59,860 nt of DNA from Nevskia sp035651715 (GCA_035651715.1 DASRFD010000044.1:1-59860); one strand, 5' to 3'; shown: positions 1-9,312, counted from the first letter of the stretch. Made by a program: numbers and translations. The notes: a model not told the origin generated them from the sequence alone.

Positions 1-2284
1 CCACGTTCAGGCGCAGATCGAAATCGCCGATCTTGTAGCCGGTGAAGGCGGACACCTGGGTCAGCCCCGGAACATGGACGCCGTAGTGCCAGTCGCTGCC
101 CAGCGTGCCGCGGGTTTCGGTCTGGTTGTGGATCCAGGTGCCCAGGTACCAGCCCGACAGCATGCCGGAGTCGAAGCTGTATTTCGCCGTGAAATTGGCC
201 TGCCGCTTCGGCGTCGAGGGGAAGCGCAGGCCCTGCTGCTGCGGCACGCCGGGATACTGGGTGAATTCGGCCACCGGCAGGTTGGTGAAATTCGCCGACA
301 GCTGCAGGGCCTTGGTCGGCAGCCAGGTCACCTCCGCCTCCATGCCCTGCGAACGGCCGGAGCCGCCGAGGTTGTAGTGGACCAGTTCGCCGCCCTGGCC
401 CTGCTGCGAGTAGTCGGGGGTGGCGATGTTGTCGAGGTCGTCGCGGAAGAAGGAGATGGTGCTGCTGACCGCGCCGTTGAGCCAGGCCGTCTTCAGGCCG
501 AATTCGGTGCCGGTGCCCTTGGCCGGCGGCACCACCTGCGTCGTGCCCGGCTGGACGATGCCCGAAGGCGTGAACGACTTCGAGTAGTTGGCGAAAAGCG
601 CGGTCTGCGCGAAGAACGAATCGCGCGGGAACGGCTTCACCACCACGCCGAACTGCGGCGTGGTGTCGCTCGACTCGAGGCCGTCGTTGGCCGTCGTGGT
701 GTGGCGGACGCCGAGCAGCGCGTGCACGCGGTCGTCGAACACCGACATCTGCTCGGCCAGATAGTAGGCGTGGGTGAGGACCTGCGAGACGTGCGTCTCG
801 TCCAGGTAGTTCGGCTTGGGCGAGGCGGCGACCAGGGCGTTGAACTCGTTCTGCAGCAGGATCGGTCCGTCGGTGAAGAAGTTCCACGGCCGGCCGCCGG
901 GCCCCATCTGCGCCGGGCCGACCCAGGCCTGGAACACGTCGATGCCGGAGGCCGAGGCCTGCTGCCCGATCAGCAGCGAGTGGCTGACCGGGCCGGTGTC
1001 GAAGTAGAACACCGCTTCGACCTTGTTTTCCCAGCCGCTGCCCGACTGGTTGCCGCCGAGCAGCCCGGAGGAGCCGAAGAAGGTGCTGACGTTGCCGTCC
1101 GGGCCGAGCACCTTCGCGCCGCTCTGCAGCAGCGCCAGCAGGGCCCACTTGTAATCGGCGTGCGCGTAGGCGTCGCGGATCTCGAACCAGTCGTTGCGGT
1201 AGGCGATTTCGCCGGTCCACATGTTGAGCTGCTCGGTGTTGTAGTTCTGCGGCCCGAGCACGTTGTAGCGCGCGCCGCCCGGCAGGTACTGCTCGACGGT
1301 GACGGTCTGCGGCGGTTCGTTGGTGCCGTAGTTCTGCGCCACCCAGGCGTCGAGATAGGTGCTCTGCGCGGCGCCCGAGCCGATGAATCCGGGGTGGCTC
1401 ACCGGCAAGGTCGACAGCACGGCGTTGACGTCGAGGTGGCGGTAGTTGCCGTTGATGCTCAGGCCCTCGACCGGCCTGGCGGTGAAGCCGAGCAGCACGT
1501 CGGTTTCCTTGTGCTTGGTGAAGTCCACCCAGCCGTCGGAATTCTCCCGGTACAGATCGACCAGGTAGGCGAACTTCTTGTTGACCGGGCCCGAGGAGAA
1601 CAGCTCGGCGTCGCGGCGCGCCCAGCTGCCGTACTCGGCCTGGACATAGGTCTGGTTGGAGCGGAACTGCGGCTTCTTGTAGATGATGTTGATCGAACCG
1701 CCCGGCGGCACGTTGCCGTTGAACACGGCGGACGGCCCCTTGAGCACCTCGATGCGGTCGACGCCGACCGTCGAGCCGAGGCCCGAGACGATCGACAGGC
1801 TGTCGAAGCCGTCGACCTGCGGCGTGATCTTGTAGCCGCGGACGGCGAAGTTGGTCTGCGTCTCGCCGCTGTTCGACTGGCCGGTGACGCCGGTGAGCGA
1901 GCCGATCGCCTCCATCGACTGGGTGGCGCCGACGTCGCTGACGAACTGGCTGTTGATCGCCGAGATGGACAGCGGCGTATCGATGATCTCGGTGACGATG
2001 CCGGTGGCGCTGGTGGCCGCGCGCGTGCGGTAGCCGACCACCGTCACCTGGTTAAGGGTTTCGCCGGACGAGGCCTTGGCCTTGGCCGCGGCCTTGCCGG
2101 TCGAGGGCGTCGCAGCGCCCGCCGCGGCTTCGGGCTGCGGCGTGGCCGCCGCATCGGGCCTGGGCGGTTCCGGATCGGCCTGCTCGGCCCAGGCCGGGAA
2201 CGACAGCAGCAGCGCAGCGGAAAAGCTGCGGCGCGCTGCGGCGCGCAAGATCGACATCGCGGTTGGACGTGTGGTCCACATCAT
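1..2284 (-). CDS. TonB-dependent outer-membrane receptor (3' end cut by window edge)
   Basis: About 760 residues are visible; the C-terminal end of the beta barrel lies beyond position 1. The N-terminus has a signal peptide ending near SFPAWA, then an Ala/Pro-rich stretch, a TonB-box-like region near QVTVVGYRTRA, and a plug domain containing NFAVRGYK, GVDRIEVLKGPSA and GNVPPGGSINIIYKKP, all typical of siderophore-type receptors. Two adjacent ATGs are possible starts; the upstream one is used. It carries substrates across the outer membrane with TonB energy. A predicted AraC-type operator and promoter lie upstream, shared with the pentose operons. I therefore infer a sugar or oligosaccharide ligand, although the plug resembles ferrisiderophore receptors and iron is a real alternative. 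Confidence 0.9.
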   Translation of the reverse strand, partial: MMWTTRPTAMSILRAAARRSFSAALLLSFPAWAEQADPEPPRPDAAATPQPEAAAGAATPSTGKAAAKAKASSGETLNQVTVVGYRTRAATSATGIVTEIIDTPLSISAINSQFVSDVGATQSMEAIGSLTGVTGQSNSGETQTNFAVRGYKITPQVDGFDSLSIVSGLGSTVGVDRIEVLKGPSAVFNGNVPPGGSINIIYKKPQFRSNQTYVQAEYGSWARRDAELFSSGPVNKKFAYLVDLYRENSDGWVDFTKHKETDVLLGFTARPVEGLSINGNYRHLDVNAVLSTLPVSHPGFIGSGAAQSTYLDAWVAQNYGTNEPPQTVTVEQYLPGGARYNVLGPQNYNTEQLNMWTGEIAYRNDWFEIRDAYAHADYKWALLALLQSGAKVLGPDGNVSTFFGSSGLLGGNQSGSGWENKVEAVFYFDTGPVSHSLLIGQQASASGIDVFQAWVGPAQMGPGGRPWNFFTDGPILLQNEFNALVAASPKPNYLDETHVSQVLTHAYYLAEQMSVFDDRVHALLGVRHTTTANDGLESSDTTPQFGVVVKPFPRDSFFAQTALFANYSKSFTPSGIVQPGTTQVVPPAKGTGTEFGLKTAWLNGAVSSTISFFRDDLDNIATPDYSQQGQGGELVHYNLGGSGRSQGMEAEVTWLPTKALQLSANFTNLPVAEFTQYPGVPQQQGLRFPSTPKRQANFTAKYSFDSGMLSGWYLGTWIHNQTETRGTLGSDWHYGVHVPGLTQVSAFTGYKIGDFDLRLNV

Positions 2285-2363
2285 CTTCTCTCCCCAGTTC
2301 ACTAATAGTTGCCCGTCTCGTGATCGTGGCCGTTGCATCTGCCGTGCGGGCGCAGCTCGACGG

Positions 2364-2438
2364 CATGAACGATTAGCGCACGCGCGGGCCGCGAGCGGCT
2401 ACGCATCACTTTGCTGGATTCGGATACGGACTTAATCG
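2364..2438 (-). promoter_or_regulatory. Predicted AraC-type operator/promoter, site A
   Basis: On the minus strand, half-sites GATTAAGTC (2437-2429) and AGCAAAGTG (2415-2407) are 22 bp apart and CTAATC (2376-2371) may be the -10. The block is strikingly similar to the one before xylB (9246-9312): both share CGATTAAGT at one end and GCGCGTGCGCTAATCG at the other. It would drive the TonB-dependent receptor. Confidence 0.6.
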
Positions 2439-2484
2439 AAAAAAGCGGCGGCCCGCGGCCGGACCGGGCCGCACTGCGCCGCGC

Positions 2485-3540
2485 CTACGACAGGCCGAGC
2501 ACCCTGCGGTTGAGGGCCTCGTCGGCTCCCTGCCCGGCGAAGTCGTCGAAGGCGCGCTCGGTGACGCGGATGATGTGGTCGCGCACGAACGGCGCGCCCT
2601 CGCGCGCGCCGTCCTCCGGGTGCTTGATCGCGCACTCCCACTCGACCACCGCCCAGCCCGGGTAGCCGTACTGCGCCAGCTTCGAGAACACCGCCTTGAA
2701 GTCGACCTGGCCGTCGCCGAGCGAGCGGAAGCGGCCGGGGCGGTCGATCCAGTCCTGGTAGCCGCCGTAGACGCCGGACTTGCCGTTGGGGCGGAACTCC
2801 GCGTCCTTGACGTGGAAGATGCGGATGAACTCGTGGTAATGGTCGATGTACTGCAGGTAGTCGAGCTGCTGCAGTACGAAGTGGCTGGGGTCGTACAGCA
2901 GCCTGCAGCGCCCGTGCCGCCCGGTGGCCTGGAGGAAGCGCTCGAAGCTGACGCCGTCGTGCAGGTCCTCGCCCGGGTGGACCTCGTAGCAGACGTCGAC
3001 GCCGGCCTCGTCGAAAGCGTCGAGGATCGGCTTCCAGCGCCGCGCCAGCTCGCGGAAGCCCTCTTCCACCAGGCCGGCCGGCCGCGGCGGCCAGGGATAG
3101 GCCATGTGCCACTGCAGGGCGCCGGAAAAAGTGGCGTGCGCGCTCAGGCCCAGGTTGCGACTGGCGCGCGCCGCCAGGTGCAGTTGCTCCACCGCCCACT
3201 CGGTGCGCGCGGCGGGATTGCCGCGCACCGCTTCCGGGGCGAAGCCGTCGAACAGCGCGTCGTAGGCCGGATGCACCGCGACCAGCTGGCCCTGCAGGTG
3301 GGTGGACAGCTCGGTGATCTGCAGGCCGCAGGATTCGACCAGTCCCTTGATCTCGTCGCAGTACGTGCGGCTCTCCGCGGCGCGCCGCAGGTCGATGCAG
3401 CGCGCGTCCCAGCTCGGGATCTGCACGCCGGCGTAGCCGGCCGCGGCCATCCAGCGGCAGATATTCTGCAGCGAGTCGAACGGCGGCTTGTCGCCCATGA
3501 ACTGGGCGAGAAAGATGGCGGGGCCCTTGATCGTCTTCAT
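2485..3540 (-). CDS. Sugar phosphate isomerase/epimerase-like TIM-barrel protein
   Basis: 351 residues of the AP-endonuclease-2/xylose-isomerase-like TIM-barrel fold. Family-type segments include CYEVHPGEDL, LLYDPSHFVLQQLDYLQYI, RIFHVKDAEF and VVEWECA, whose His, Asp and Glu residues are likely metal ligands. The start at MKTIKGPAIF is chosen because its ATG overlaps the stop of the preceding oxidoreductase gene (ATGA), so the two are translationally coupled; an in-frame start 15 bp upstream lies inside that gene. Such Gfo/Idh plus TIM-barrel pairs are known for inositol, 3-keto-glycoside and related sugars. The exact substrate cannot be read from the sequence. Confidence 0.88.
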   Translation of the reverse strand: MKTIKGPAIFLAQFMGDKPPFDSLQNICRWMAAAGYAGVQIPSWDARCIDLRRAAESRTYCDEIKGLVESCGLQITELSTHLQGQLVAVHPAYDALFDGFAPEAVRGNPAARTEWAVEQLHLAARASRNLGLSAHATFSGALQWHMAYPWPPRPAGLVEEGFRELARRWKPILDAFDEAGVDVCYEVHPGEDLHDGVSFERFLQATGRHGRCRLLYDPSHFVLQQLDYLQYIDHYHEFIRIFHVKDAEFRPNGKSGVYGGYQDWIDRPGRFRSLGDGQVDFKAVFSKLAQYGYPGWAVVEWECAIKHPEDGAREGAPFVRDHIIRVTERAFDDFAGQGADEALNRRVLGLS

Positions 3541-4691
3541 GGGAAAGCGGTCCACTTCTGGTCGGAGTTGGCGGAGCGCAGCACGGTATCGATGAAGGCC
3601 ATGCCGCGCAGGCCCTCGTCGACGTCGGGCACGTCGTAGCGGCGCAGGCTCAGGCCCGGATCGTGCTCGTGCTCGCGCAGCGCCTTGAAGAAGCCGGCGT
3701 AGAGGTTGGCGAAGGCCTCAATGTAGCCCTCGGGATGGCCCGGCGGCGTGCGAGTGTTGGCCACCGCGGTGGAGCCGAGATAGCCGCAGCCTGCGCGCCA
3801 CACCTGCAGCGGCGCGTCGAGCGGGCGCAGGATCAGCGAATTGGCGTCGGCCTGCTGCCACTCGATGCCGCCCTTGCTGCCGTAGACGCGGATGCGGATG
3901 TTGTTCTCCTCGCCGGCCGCGACCTGGGTGGCGAACAGCAGGCCGCTGGCGCCCTGGTCGAAGCGCAGCTGCATCTGGCTGTCGTCGTCGAGGCGGCGGC
4001 CGGGCACGAAGCTGTGCAGGCTGGCGCTGACCGCGATGATGCGCTGGCCGCTGACGTACTCGGCCAGCTGCGCCGCATGGGTGCCGATGTCGCCGATGGC
4101 CCCGCCCGCGCCCGAGCGCGCCGGGTCGGTGCGCCAGCTCGCCTGCTTCTGGCCGCTGCGCTCGACGGCGTTGGCCAGCCAGCCCTGCGGGTACTCGACG
4201 TACACCTTGCGCACCGCGCCGACGTGGCCGGCGGCGACCAGGGCGCGCGCCTGCTTGACCAGCGGGTAGCCGCTGTAGGTGTAGGTCACCGCCAGCAGCC
4301 GGCGGGTGCGGGCGACGGTTTCCTTCAGCGTCTGCGCCTCGGCCGTGGAGAAGCACATCGGCTTGTCCACCACCGCGTGGAAGCCGTTTTCCAGGCACAG
4401 CCGCGCCGGCTCGAAGTGCAGGTGGTTGGGCGTGACGATCACGCCGAAGTCCATGCGCTCGCCGGGCGGCAGCGACTTCTCGGCCTCGATCATCTCGCGG
4501 TAGCCGGCGTAGACGCGCGACGCCGGCAGGCGATACGCCTCGCCAGCCTCGCGCGAGCGCTCCGGCACGCTGCTGAAGGCGCCGCAGACCAGCTGCGCCT
4601 CGCCGTCCAGCTCGGCGGCGATGCGGTGGATGCGGCCGATGAAGGAACCGGGCCCGCCGCCGATCATGCCCATCCGCAGTTTGCGCGTCAT
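3537..4691 (-). CDS. Gfo/Idh/MocA-family NAD(P)-dependent oxidoreductase
   Basis: 384 residues. The N-terminal Rossmann domain starts MGMIGGGPGSFIGRIHR. The dehydrogenase signature segment HAVVDKPMCFSTAEAQ supplies the family lysine of the EKP-like motif, and GGAIGDIGTHAAQLAEY supplies the usual C-terminal-domain GxHxxD/E-type residues. It oxidises or reduces a cyclic polyol or sugar derivative using a nicotinamide cofactor. It is first in a two-gene unit with the TIM-barrel gene and has its own predicted AraC-type operator upstream, so it belongs to the pentose regulon. The substrate is unknown; a 3-keto-sugar step is a plausible inference. Confidence 0.9.
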   Translation of the reverse strand: MTRKLRMGMIGGGPGSFIGRIHRIAAELDGEAQLVCGAFSSVPERSREAGEAYRLPASRVYAGYREMIEAEKSLPPGERMDFGVIVTPNHLHFEPARLCLENGFHAVVDKPMCFSTAEAQTLKETVARTRRLLAVTYTYSGYPLVKQARALVAAGHVGAVRKVYVEYPQGWLANAVERSGQKQASWRTDPARSGAGGAIGDIGTHAAQLAEYVSGQRIIAVSASLHSFVPGRRLDDDSQMQLRFDQGASGLLFATQVAAGEENNIRIRVYGSKGGIEWQQADANSLILRPLDAPLQVWRAGCGYLGSTAVANTRTPPGHPEGYIEAFANLYAGFFKALREHEHDPGLSLRRYDVPDVDEGLRGMAFIDTVLRSANSDQKWTAFP

Positions 4692-4761
4692 CGTGCCAGT
4701 GTTCGCCTCAGGTGTTGCCGCGGGTGAAGATGGCGCCGCCAGGCGCGCCCGCGGCGGGCCA

Positions 4762-4832
4762 GGCCAACACTAGGGACAGCCGCGCGGCCGGCACTACAAC
4801 GCAGTTGACGGGAGAGCGGTATCGTTTTGACG
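4762..4832 (-). promoter_or_regulatory. Predicted AraC-type operator/promoter, site C
   Basis: On the minus strand, GTCAAAACG (4831-4823) and GTCAACTGC (4809-4801) form a 22-bp-spaced direct repeat. CTAGTG (4773-4768) sits where CTAGCA lies in the site before 15533. It faces the Gfo/Idh gene that starts at 4691. The rest of the gap up to the symporter stop shows no gene. Confidence 0.6.
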
Positions 4833-4847
4833 CCGGGCGCGGCACCC

Positions 4848-6275
4848 CTAGCCCTCCATCTCTTCCAGCTCGCGGCCGCGCGTCTCGCGGACGCAGCGCA
4901 GCACGAAGAACAGCGACACCGCGGCGGCGCAGGTGTAGAGGCCGTAGGTGCCGGCCAGCCCGATGCCGGCGAGCAGGCTGGGGAAGCTGACGGTGATGAG
5001 GAAGTTCGACAGCCACTGCGCCGCGCCGGCGACGGCCAGGCCGGAGCCGCGGATCGCGTTGGGGAACATCTCGCCGAGCATTACCCACATCACCGGCCCC
5101 CAAGACAGGTTGAAAAACACCACGTAGACGTTGGCCGCGACCAGGGCGAGCGCGCCCAGCGCCGGGGACAGCGCCAGCTGCCCGCCGGGACCCAGGGTGG
5201 CGCTGCCGAAGCTGAGCGTGAGCAGCGCCAGCGACAGCGCCATGCCGAGCGAGCCGAGCCACAGCAGCGGCTTGCGTCCGACGCGGTCGATGAGGACGGC
5301 GGTGACCAGGCAGGCGCCCAGGCTGATGGCGCCGGACAGCAGGTTGATCAGCAGCGCGTCGCTTTCCGAGAAGCCCACCGCCTGCCACAGCACCGCGCCG
5401 TAGTAGAACACGATGTTGATGCCGACCAGCTGCTGGAATGTGGCCAGGCCGATGCCGACCCACACGATCGGCCGCACCCGCCCGGCGCTGACCAGGTCGG
5501 ACAGCCGCGGCCGCTGGCCTCCCTGCCGCGGCAGGGAGGCCTCGATCTCGGCGAGCTTCGTGCGCGCCCGTTCGCCGCCGTAGAGCCGCGCCAGCACCGC
5601 CAGCGCCGCCTCCCGGCGGCCGCGGGCGACGAGATAGCGGGGGCTTTCCGGGATCGGCAGCAGCAGCAGCAGGAACAGGACCGAGGGAATGGCCTGCATC
5701 CAGAACATCCAGCGCCAGGCCGGGTGGCCCAGCCACAGCGGCGCGGTCGAGGCGCCGGCGGCCTGCGCCAGGAGGTAGTTGCTGAGAAAGGCCGCGAACA
5801 GGCCGCAGATGATGGCGAGCTGCTGCGCCGTCGCCAGCCGGCCGCGGTAGCGCGCCGAGGCCACTTCGGCGATGTAGGCCGGCGAGATCACGCTGGCGGC
5901 GCCCACCGCCATGCCGCCGAGCAGGCGCGCCGCCACGAACAGCGCCGACGTCGTCGCCGCGCCCGCGCCCAGCGCCGACAGCAGGAACAGCACCGCGGAG
6001 GCGATCAGCACCGAGCGCCGCCCCCGGCGGTCGGCCAGGCGGCCGGCGAGAAACGCGCCGAGGGCGCAGCCCAGCAGCATCGAGGCGACTTCGAAGCCGA
6101 CGCCGGCCGAACTGGAATGGAAGGCCCGGCGCAGGCCGTCGACGGTGCCGTTGATGACACCGCTGTCGAAGCCGAAGAGAAAGCCGCCGATCGCCGCCAC
6201 GCCGCTGATCAGGACGATGAAGCGCGTGTTCTCCGCCTGCCCGCTCCCGGCACGTTCCAGGACGGCGCTGTTCAT
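4848..6275 (-). CDS. MFS sugar porter (sugar/H+ symporter, XylE/AraE-like)
   Basis: 475 residues with about 12 hydrophobic segments. Sugar-porter signatures are present: GFDSGVINGT in the first helix, RLADRRGRRS in loop 2-3, PESPRYLVARGR before the central loop, QQLVGINIVFYYGA in helix 7 and DRVGRKPLL in loop 8-9. It imports a monosaccharide across the inner membrane. It is the last gene of the xylB-xylA-symporter operon, 25 bp after the xylA stop, so xylose is the most likely substrate. Confidence 0.93.
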   Translation of the reverse strand: MNSAVLERAGSGQAENTRFIVLISGVAAIGGFLFGFDSGVINGTVDGLRRAFHSSSAGVGFEVASMLLGCALGAFLAGRLADRRGRRSVLIASAVLFLLSALGAGAATTSALFVAARLLGGMAVGAASVISPAYIAEVASARYRGRLATAQQLAIICGLFAAFLSNYLLAQAAGASTAPLWLGHPAWRWMFWMQAIPSVLFLLLLLPIPESPRYLVARGRREAALAVLARLYGGERARTKLAEIEASLPRQGGQRPRLSDLVSAGRVRPIVWVGIGLATFQQLVGINIVFYYGAVLWQAVGFSESDALLINLLSGAISLGACLVTAVLIDRVGRKPLLWLGSLGMALSLALLTLSFGSATLGPGGQLALSPALGALALVAANVYVVFFNLSWGPVMWVMLGEMFPNAIRGSGLAVAGAAQWLSNFLITVSFPSLLAGIGLAGTYGLYTCAAAVSLFFVLRCVRETRGRELEEMEG

Positions 6276-6300
6276 CGGCTGCTCCCGCGAATTCGCCCGA

Positions 6301-7638
6301 TCATCGCAACAGGTACTGGTTCAGCAGGTTTTCGTAGCGCTCCTGCTTGCCGCTCAGGATCGCAGGCTCTCCGTCCCGCGCCGCCAGCGCGCGCAGGTCG
6401 GCCAGACCCAGCTTGCCTTGTTCGAAGTCGCCGCCGGCGCCGCGGTCGAAACTAGCATAGCGTTCCCGGCGCCAGGTTTCCAACGGCGAGCGGGTGAGCA
6501 GCGCATGCGCGACCTCCAGCCCGCGGGCGAAGGCGTCCATGCCGCCGATGTGGCCGAGGAACAGGTCCTCGGCGTCGGTGGACTCGCGCCGCACCTTGGC
6601 GTCGAAGTTGAGCCCGCCCGGCGCCAGCCCGCCCTGGCGCAGCACCACCAGCATGGCGCCGACCGTGTCGTACAGGTCCAGCGGAAACTGGTCGGTATCC
6701 CAGCCGTTCTGCGCATCGCCGCGATTGGCGTCGATGCTGCCGAGCAGGCCCAGGTCGGAGGCGCACTGCAGGTCGTGGGCGAAGCTGTGGCCGGACAGTG
6801 TCGCGTGGTTGGCCTCGATGTTGAGCTTGAAGTCGCGCTCCAGCCCGTGGCGCCGCAGGAAGCCGGCGACGGTGGAGGCGTCGAAGTCGTACTGGTGCTT
6901 CATCGGCTCCATCGGCTTGGGCTCGATCAGGAAATTGCCGGCGAAGCCGATGCTGCGGCCGTAGTCGCGGGCCATCGCCAGGAAGCGCGCCAGGTGGTCG
7001 AGCTCCCGCTTCATGTCGGTGTTGAGCAGCGAGGCGTAGCCCTCGCGGCCGCCCCAGAAGACGTAGTTCTCGCCGCCCAGCTCGACCGTCGCCTCCAGCG
7101 CGGCCTTGACCTGGACCGCGGCGCGCGCGACGACGGCGAAGTCGGGATTGGTCGCCGCGCCGTTCATGTAGCGCGGATGGCTGAACAGGTTGGCGGTGCC
7201 CCATAGCAGCTTCACGCCGCTGGCCTGCTGCCGCTCCCGGGCGCGGGCCGTCATGTGGCGCAGGTTGCGCTCGTAGGTCGCCACGTCCGCCGCGTCCGGC
7301 GCCAGGTCGATGTCGTGGAAGCAGTAATACGGCACGCCGAGCTTGCCGAAGAATTCGAAGGCCGCGTCGAGCCTGGCCTCCGCCCGCGCCAGCGGCGTGG
7401 CGGCCTCGTCCCAGGGGTAGGCGCGGGTGCCGGGGCCGAACGGGTCATGGCCGGCGTTGCCGAAGCTGTGCCAGTAGCACACGGCGAAGCGCAGGTGCTC
7501 GGCCATGGTCTTGTCGCCGATCCGGCGTTGCGCGTCGTAGTGCTTGAACGCCAGCGGGTTGTCCGAGGCCGGCCCCTCGTAGGGGATGCGGCCGATGCCG
7601 GGGAAGAACTCGCGTGCGGCGGTGAACGGGGGGCTCAT
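6301..7638 (-). CDS. xylA: Xylose isomerase
   Basis: 445 residues, the usual length for the family, converting D-xylose to D-xylulose in the cytoplasm. Both family signatures are visible: VFWGGREGYASLLNTD, and FLIEPKPMEPMKHQYDFDA carrying metal-binding Glu/Lys residues. The catalytic-histidine segment is FHDIDLAP. The start at MSPPFTAAREFFPG is chosen because xylB ends 14 bp upstream; longer in-frame extensions run back through xylB in another frame and are not credible. It lies between xylB and the sugar symporter in one operon. Confidence 0.97.
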   Translation of the reverse strand: MSPPFTAAREFFPGIGRIPYEGPASDNPLAFKHYDAQRRIGDKTMAEHLRFAVCYWHSFGNAGHDPFGPGTRAYPWDEAATPLARAEARLDAAFEFFGKLGVPYYCFHDIDLAPDAADVATYERNLRHMTARARERQQASGVKLLWGTANLFSHPRYMNGAATNPDFAVVARAAVQVKAALEATVELGGENYVFWGGREGYASLLNTDMKRELDHLARFLAMARDYGRSIGFAGNFLIEPKPMEPMKHQYDFDASTVAGFLRRHGLERDFKLNIEANHATLSGHSFAHDLQCASDLGLLGSIDANRGDAQNGWDTDQFPLDLYDTVGAMLVVLRQGGLAPGGLNFDAKVRRESTDAEDLFLGHIGGMDAFARGLEVAHALLTRSPLETWRRERYASFDRGAGGDFEQGKLGLADLRALAARDGEPAILSGKQERYENLLNQYLLR

Positions 7639-7652
7639 GGGATGGACTGCGC

Positions 7653-9194
7653 TCAGGTGATCGACAGGGGGGAGCTCGAGCCGGCGCGGGCGTGCCACTG
7701 CTTCGCCGCATCGAGGTGACGCAGGAACTCGCGGTACGGCGCCTGGTAGGCCGCGGCCGCCGCCGGCCGCGCCGCCAGCGCCGGATCGCAGCGCACGTGG
7801 GCCCCGACCAGCGCCGCGATATCGCCGCGTTCGCCGGCGGCGCGGCCATGGGCCCACAGGGCCTGCAGCGCGGCGCCGAAGGCCGCGCTTTCCGCATGCT
7901 CGGGCACCGTCACCGGCAGCGCGAACACGTCGGCGACGATCTGGCGCCATGCCGCGCTGGCGGCGCCGCCGCCGGTGAGGCGGATCGCGTTGAAGCGCAG
8001 CCCGGCGCGCGCCAGCGCCTCGTAGCCGTGGCGCAGGGTGAAACTGACGCCTTCCATCGCGGCGCGGTAGACGTTGCCGCGCGTGAGGTTGGCGGGGCCG
8101 ATGCCGTGCAGGGCGCCGCGCGCGTGCGGCAGCTCGGGCGTGCGCTCGCCGTTGAAGAACGGCAGCAGCACCAGGCCGCCGGCGCCCGGCGCGGTGCCGG
8201 CCAGCACCGCCTCGCCCTCGGCCACGCCGAAGCCGAAGGCCTGGGCGATGCCGGCGGCGACCAGCGTGCAGTTCAAGGTGCAGACCAGCGGCAGCCAGCC
8301 GCCGGTGGAGGAGCAGAACGCGGCCCAGCCGCCGTCTTCGTCCACCACCGGGCGGTCCGCGTGCGCGAACAGTGTGCCCGAGGTGCCCAGGCTCACGCTG
8401 AGCAGGCCCGGCTCGATGCCGCCGGTGCCGATCGCCGCCATCATGTTGTCGCCGCCGCCGGCGCTGACGCGCACGCTGCGCGGCAGGCCCAGTTCGTCGG
8501 CCACGGCGGGGGCGATGGCGAAGCTGGCGTCCGGCTCGACCAGCGGCGGCAGCAGCCGCGACAGGTCGCGCCCGGGATCGGTGGCGCGCAGCATCGCCGG
8601 CGACCAGCGGCGGCGGCGCACGTCGAACCAGCCGGTGCCGGAGGCGTCGCCGCACTCCATCCAGCGCTCGCAGGTCAGGTAGAAGTTGACGTAGTCGTGC
8701 GGCAGCAGGATCGTCGCCGCCCGCGCATAGGCGTCCGGCCGGTGCCGGCGGGTCCAGCGCAGCTTGGAGGCGGTGTACCCGGCCAGCACCGGATTGCCGG
8801 CGGCGCCGACGCAGGCCCGGGCGCCGCCGGCGGCGGCGCTGATCTCGTCGCACTCGGCCTGGGTGCTGGTGTCGCACCACAGCTTCACCGGCGCCAGCAC
8901 CGTGCCCTTGGCGTCGATCAGCACCAGGCCGTGCTGCTGCCCGGAGACGCCGATGGCGGCGATGCGCGCGCGCAGCCCGGCGTCGAGCCGGGCGAAGCAG
9001 CGGCGCAGCGCGTCCAGCCACCACGACGCCTGCTGCTCGCGGGTGCCGTCGGCCTCGGCCACCAGGCCGAGCGGCTCGGCCAGGGCGGCGGCGATGGCGC
9101 GCGACTGCGCCTCGTAGGCCAGCAGCTTGACGCTCTGCGTGCCGACGTCGATGCCGACGAACAGCGGGGGTGCTGCGCTGCGCTGGAAAACCAT
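7653..9194 (-). CDS. xylB: Xylulokinase (FGGY family)
   Basis: 513 residues. The N-terminal FGGY domain has FVGIDVGTQSVKLLAYE (phosphate loop), GVSGQQHGLVLID and KLWCDTSTQAE. The C-terminal domain has SAGGGDNMMAAIGTG, LGTSGTLFA and RLTGGGAASAAWRQI, as in xylulokinases. It phosphorylates D-xylulose to xylulose 5-phosphate, feeding the pentose phosphate pathway. The start at MVFQRSAAPP puts the phosphate loop at its normal distance. First gene of xylB-xylA-symporter, behind predicted operator B; the divergent neighbour is the dehydratase gene. Confidence 0.95.
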   Translation of the reverse strand: MVFQRSAAPPLFVGIDVGTQSVKLLAYEAQSRAIAAALAEPLGLVAEADGTREQQASWWLDALRRCFARLDAGLRARIAAIGVSGQQHGLVLIDAKGTVLAPVKLWCDTSTQAECDEISAAAGGARACVGAAGNPVLAGYTASKLRWTRRHRPDAYARAATILLPHDYVNFYLTCERWMECGDASGTGWFDVRRRRWSPAMLRATDPGRDLSRLLPPLVEPDASFAIAPAVADELGLPRSVRVSAGGGDNMMAAIGTGGIEPGLLSVSLGTSGTLFAHADRPVVDEDGGWAAFCSSTGGWLPLVCTLNCTLVAAGIAQAFGFGVAEGEAVLAGTAPGAGGLVLLPFFNGERTPELPHARGALHGIGPANLTRGNVYRAAMEGVSFTLRHGYEALARAGLRFNAIRLTGGGAASAAWRQIVADVFALPVTVPEHAESAAFGAALQALWAHGRAAGERGDIAALVGAHVRCDPALAARPAAAAAYQAPYREFLRHLDAAKQWHARAGSSSPLSIT

Positions 9195-9239
9195 GGTGGC
9201 GCCGGCTCGGTCCTTGCCCTGGGCACGTCGTGGAAGCTT

Positions 9240-9312
9240 GCGGCCGATTAGCGCACGCGCGGCCGGGGCGGACCACGCTTCAGTTGGCCCGCTCCGGATA
9301 CCCACTTAATCG
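9240..9312 (-). promoter_or_regulatory. Predicted AraC-type operator/promoter, site B
   Basis: On the minus strand, GATTAAGTG (9311-9303) and GCCAACTGA (9288-9280) are 23 bp apart, with CTAATC (9251-9246) as the -10-like element. It matches site A at both ends. It would drive xylB-xylA-symporter. The divergent dehydratase gene has no equally clear copy of its own. Confidence 0.6.

Noticed and set aside
74..2305. Long plus-strand open frame opposite the TonB receptor
   Set aside because: Arg/Gly/Val-rich product without family motifs; the minus strand encodes a clear receptor. High GC makes such antisense frames common here.
6301..9276. Apparent 991-residue fusion ending in xylose isomerase
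   Set aside because: The upstream part is xylB read in a wrong frame; a normal xylA start lies at 7638.
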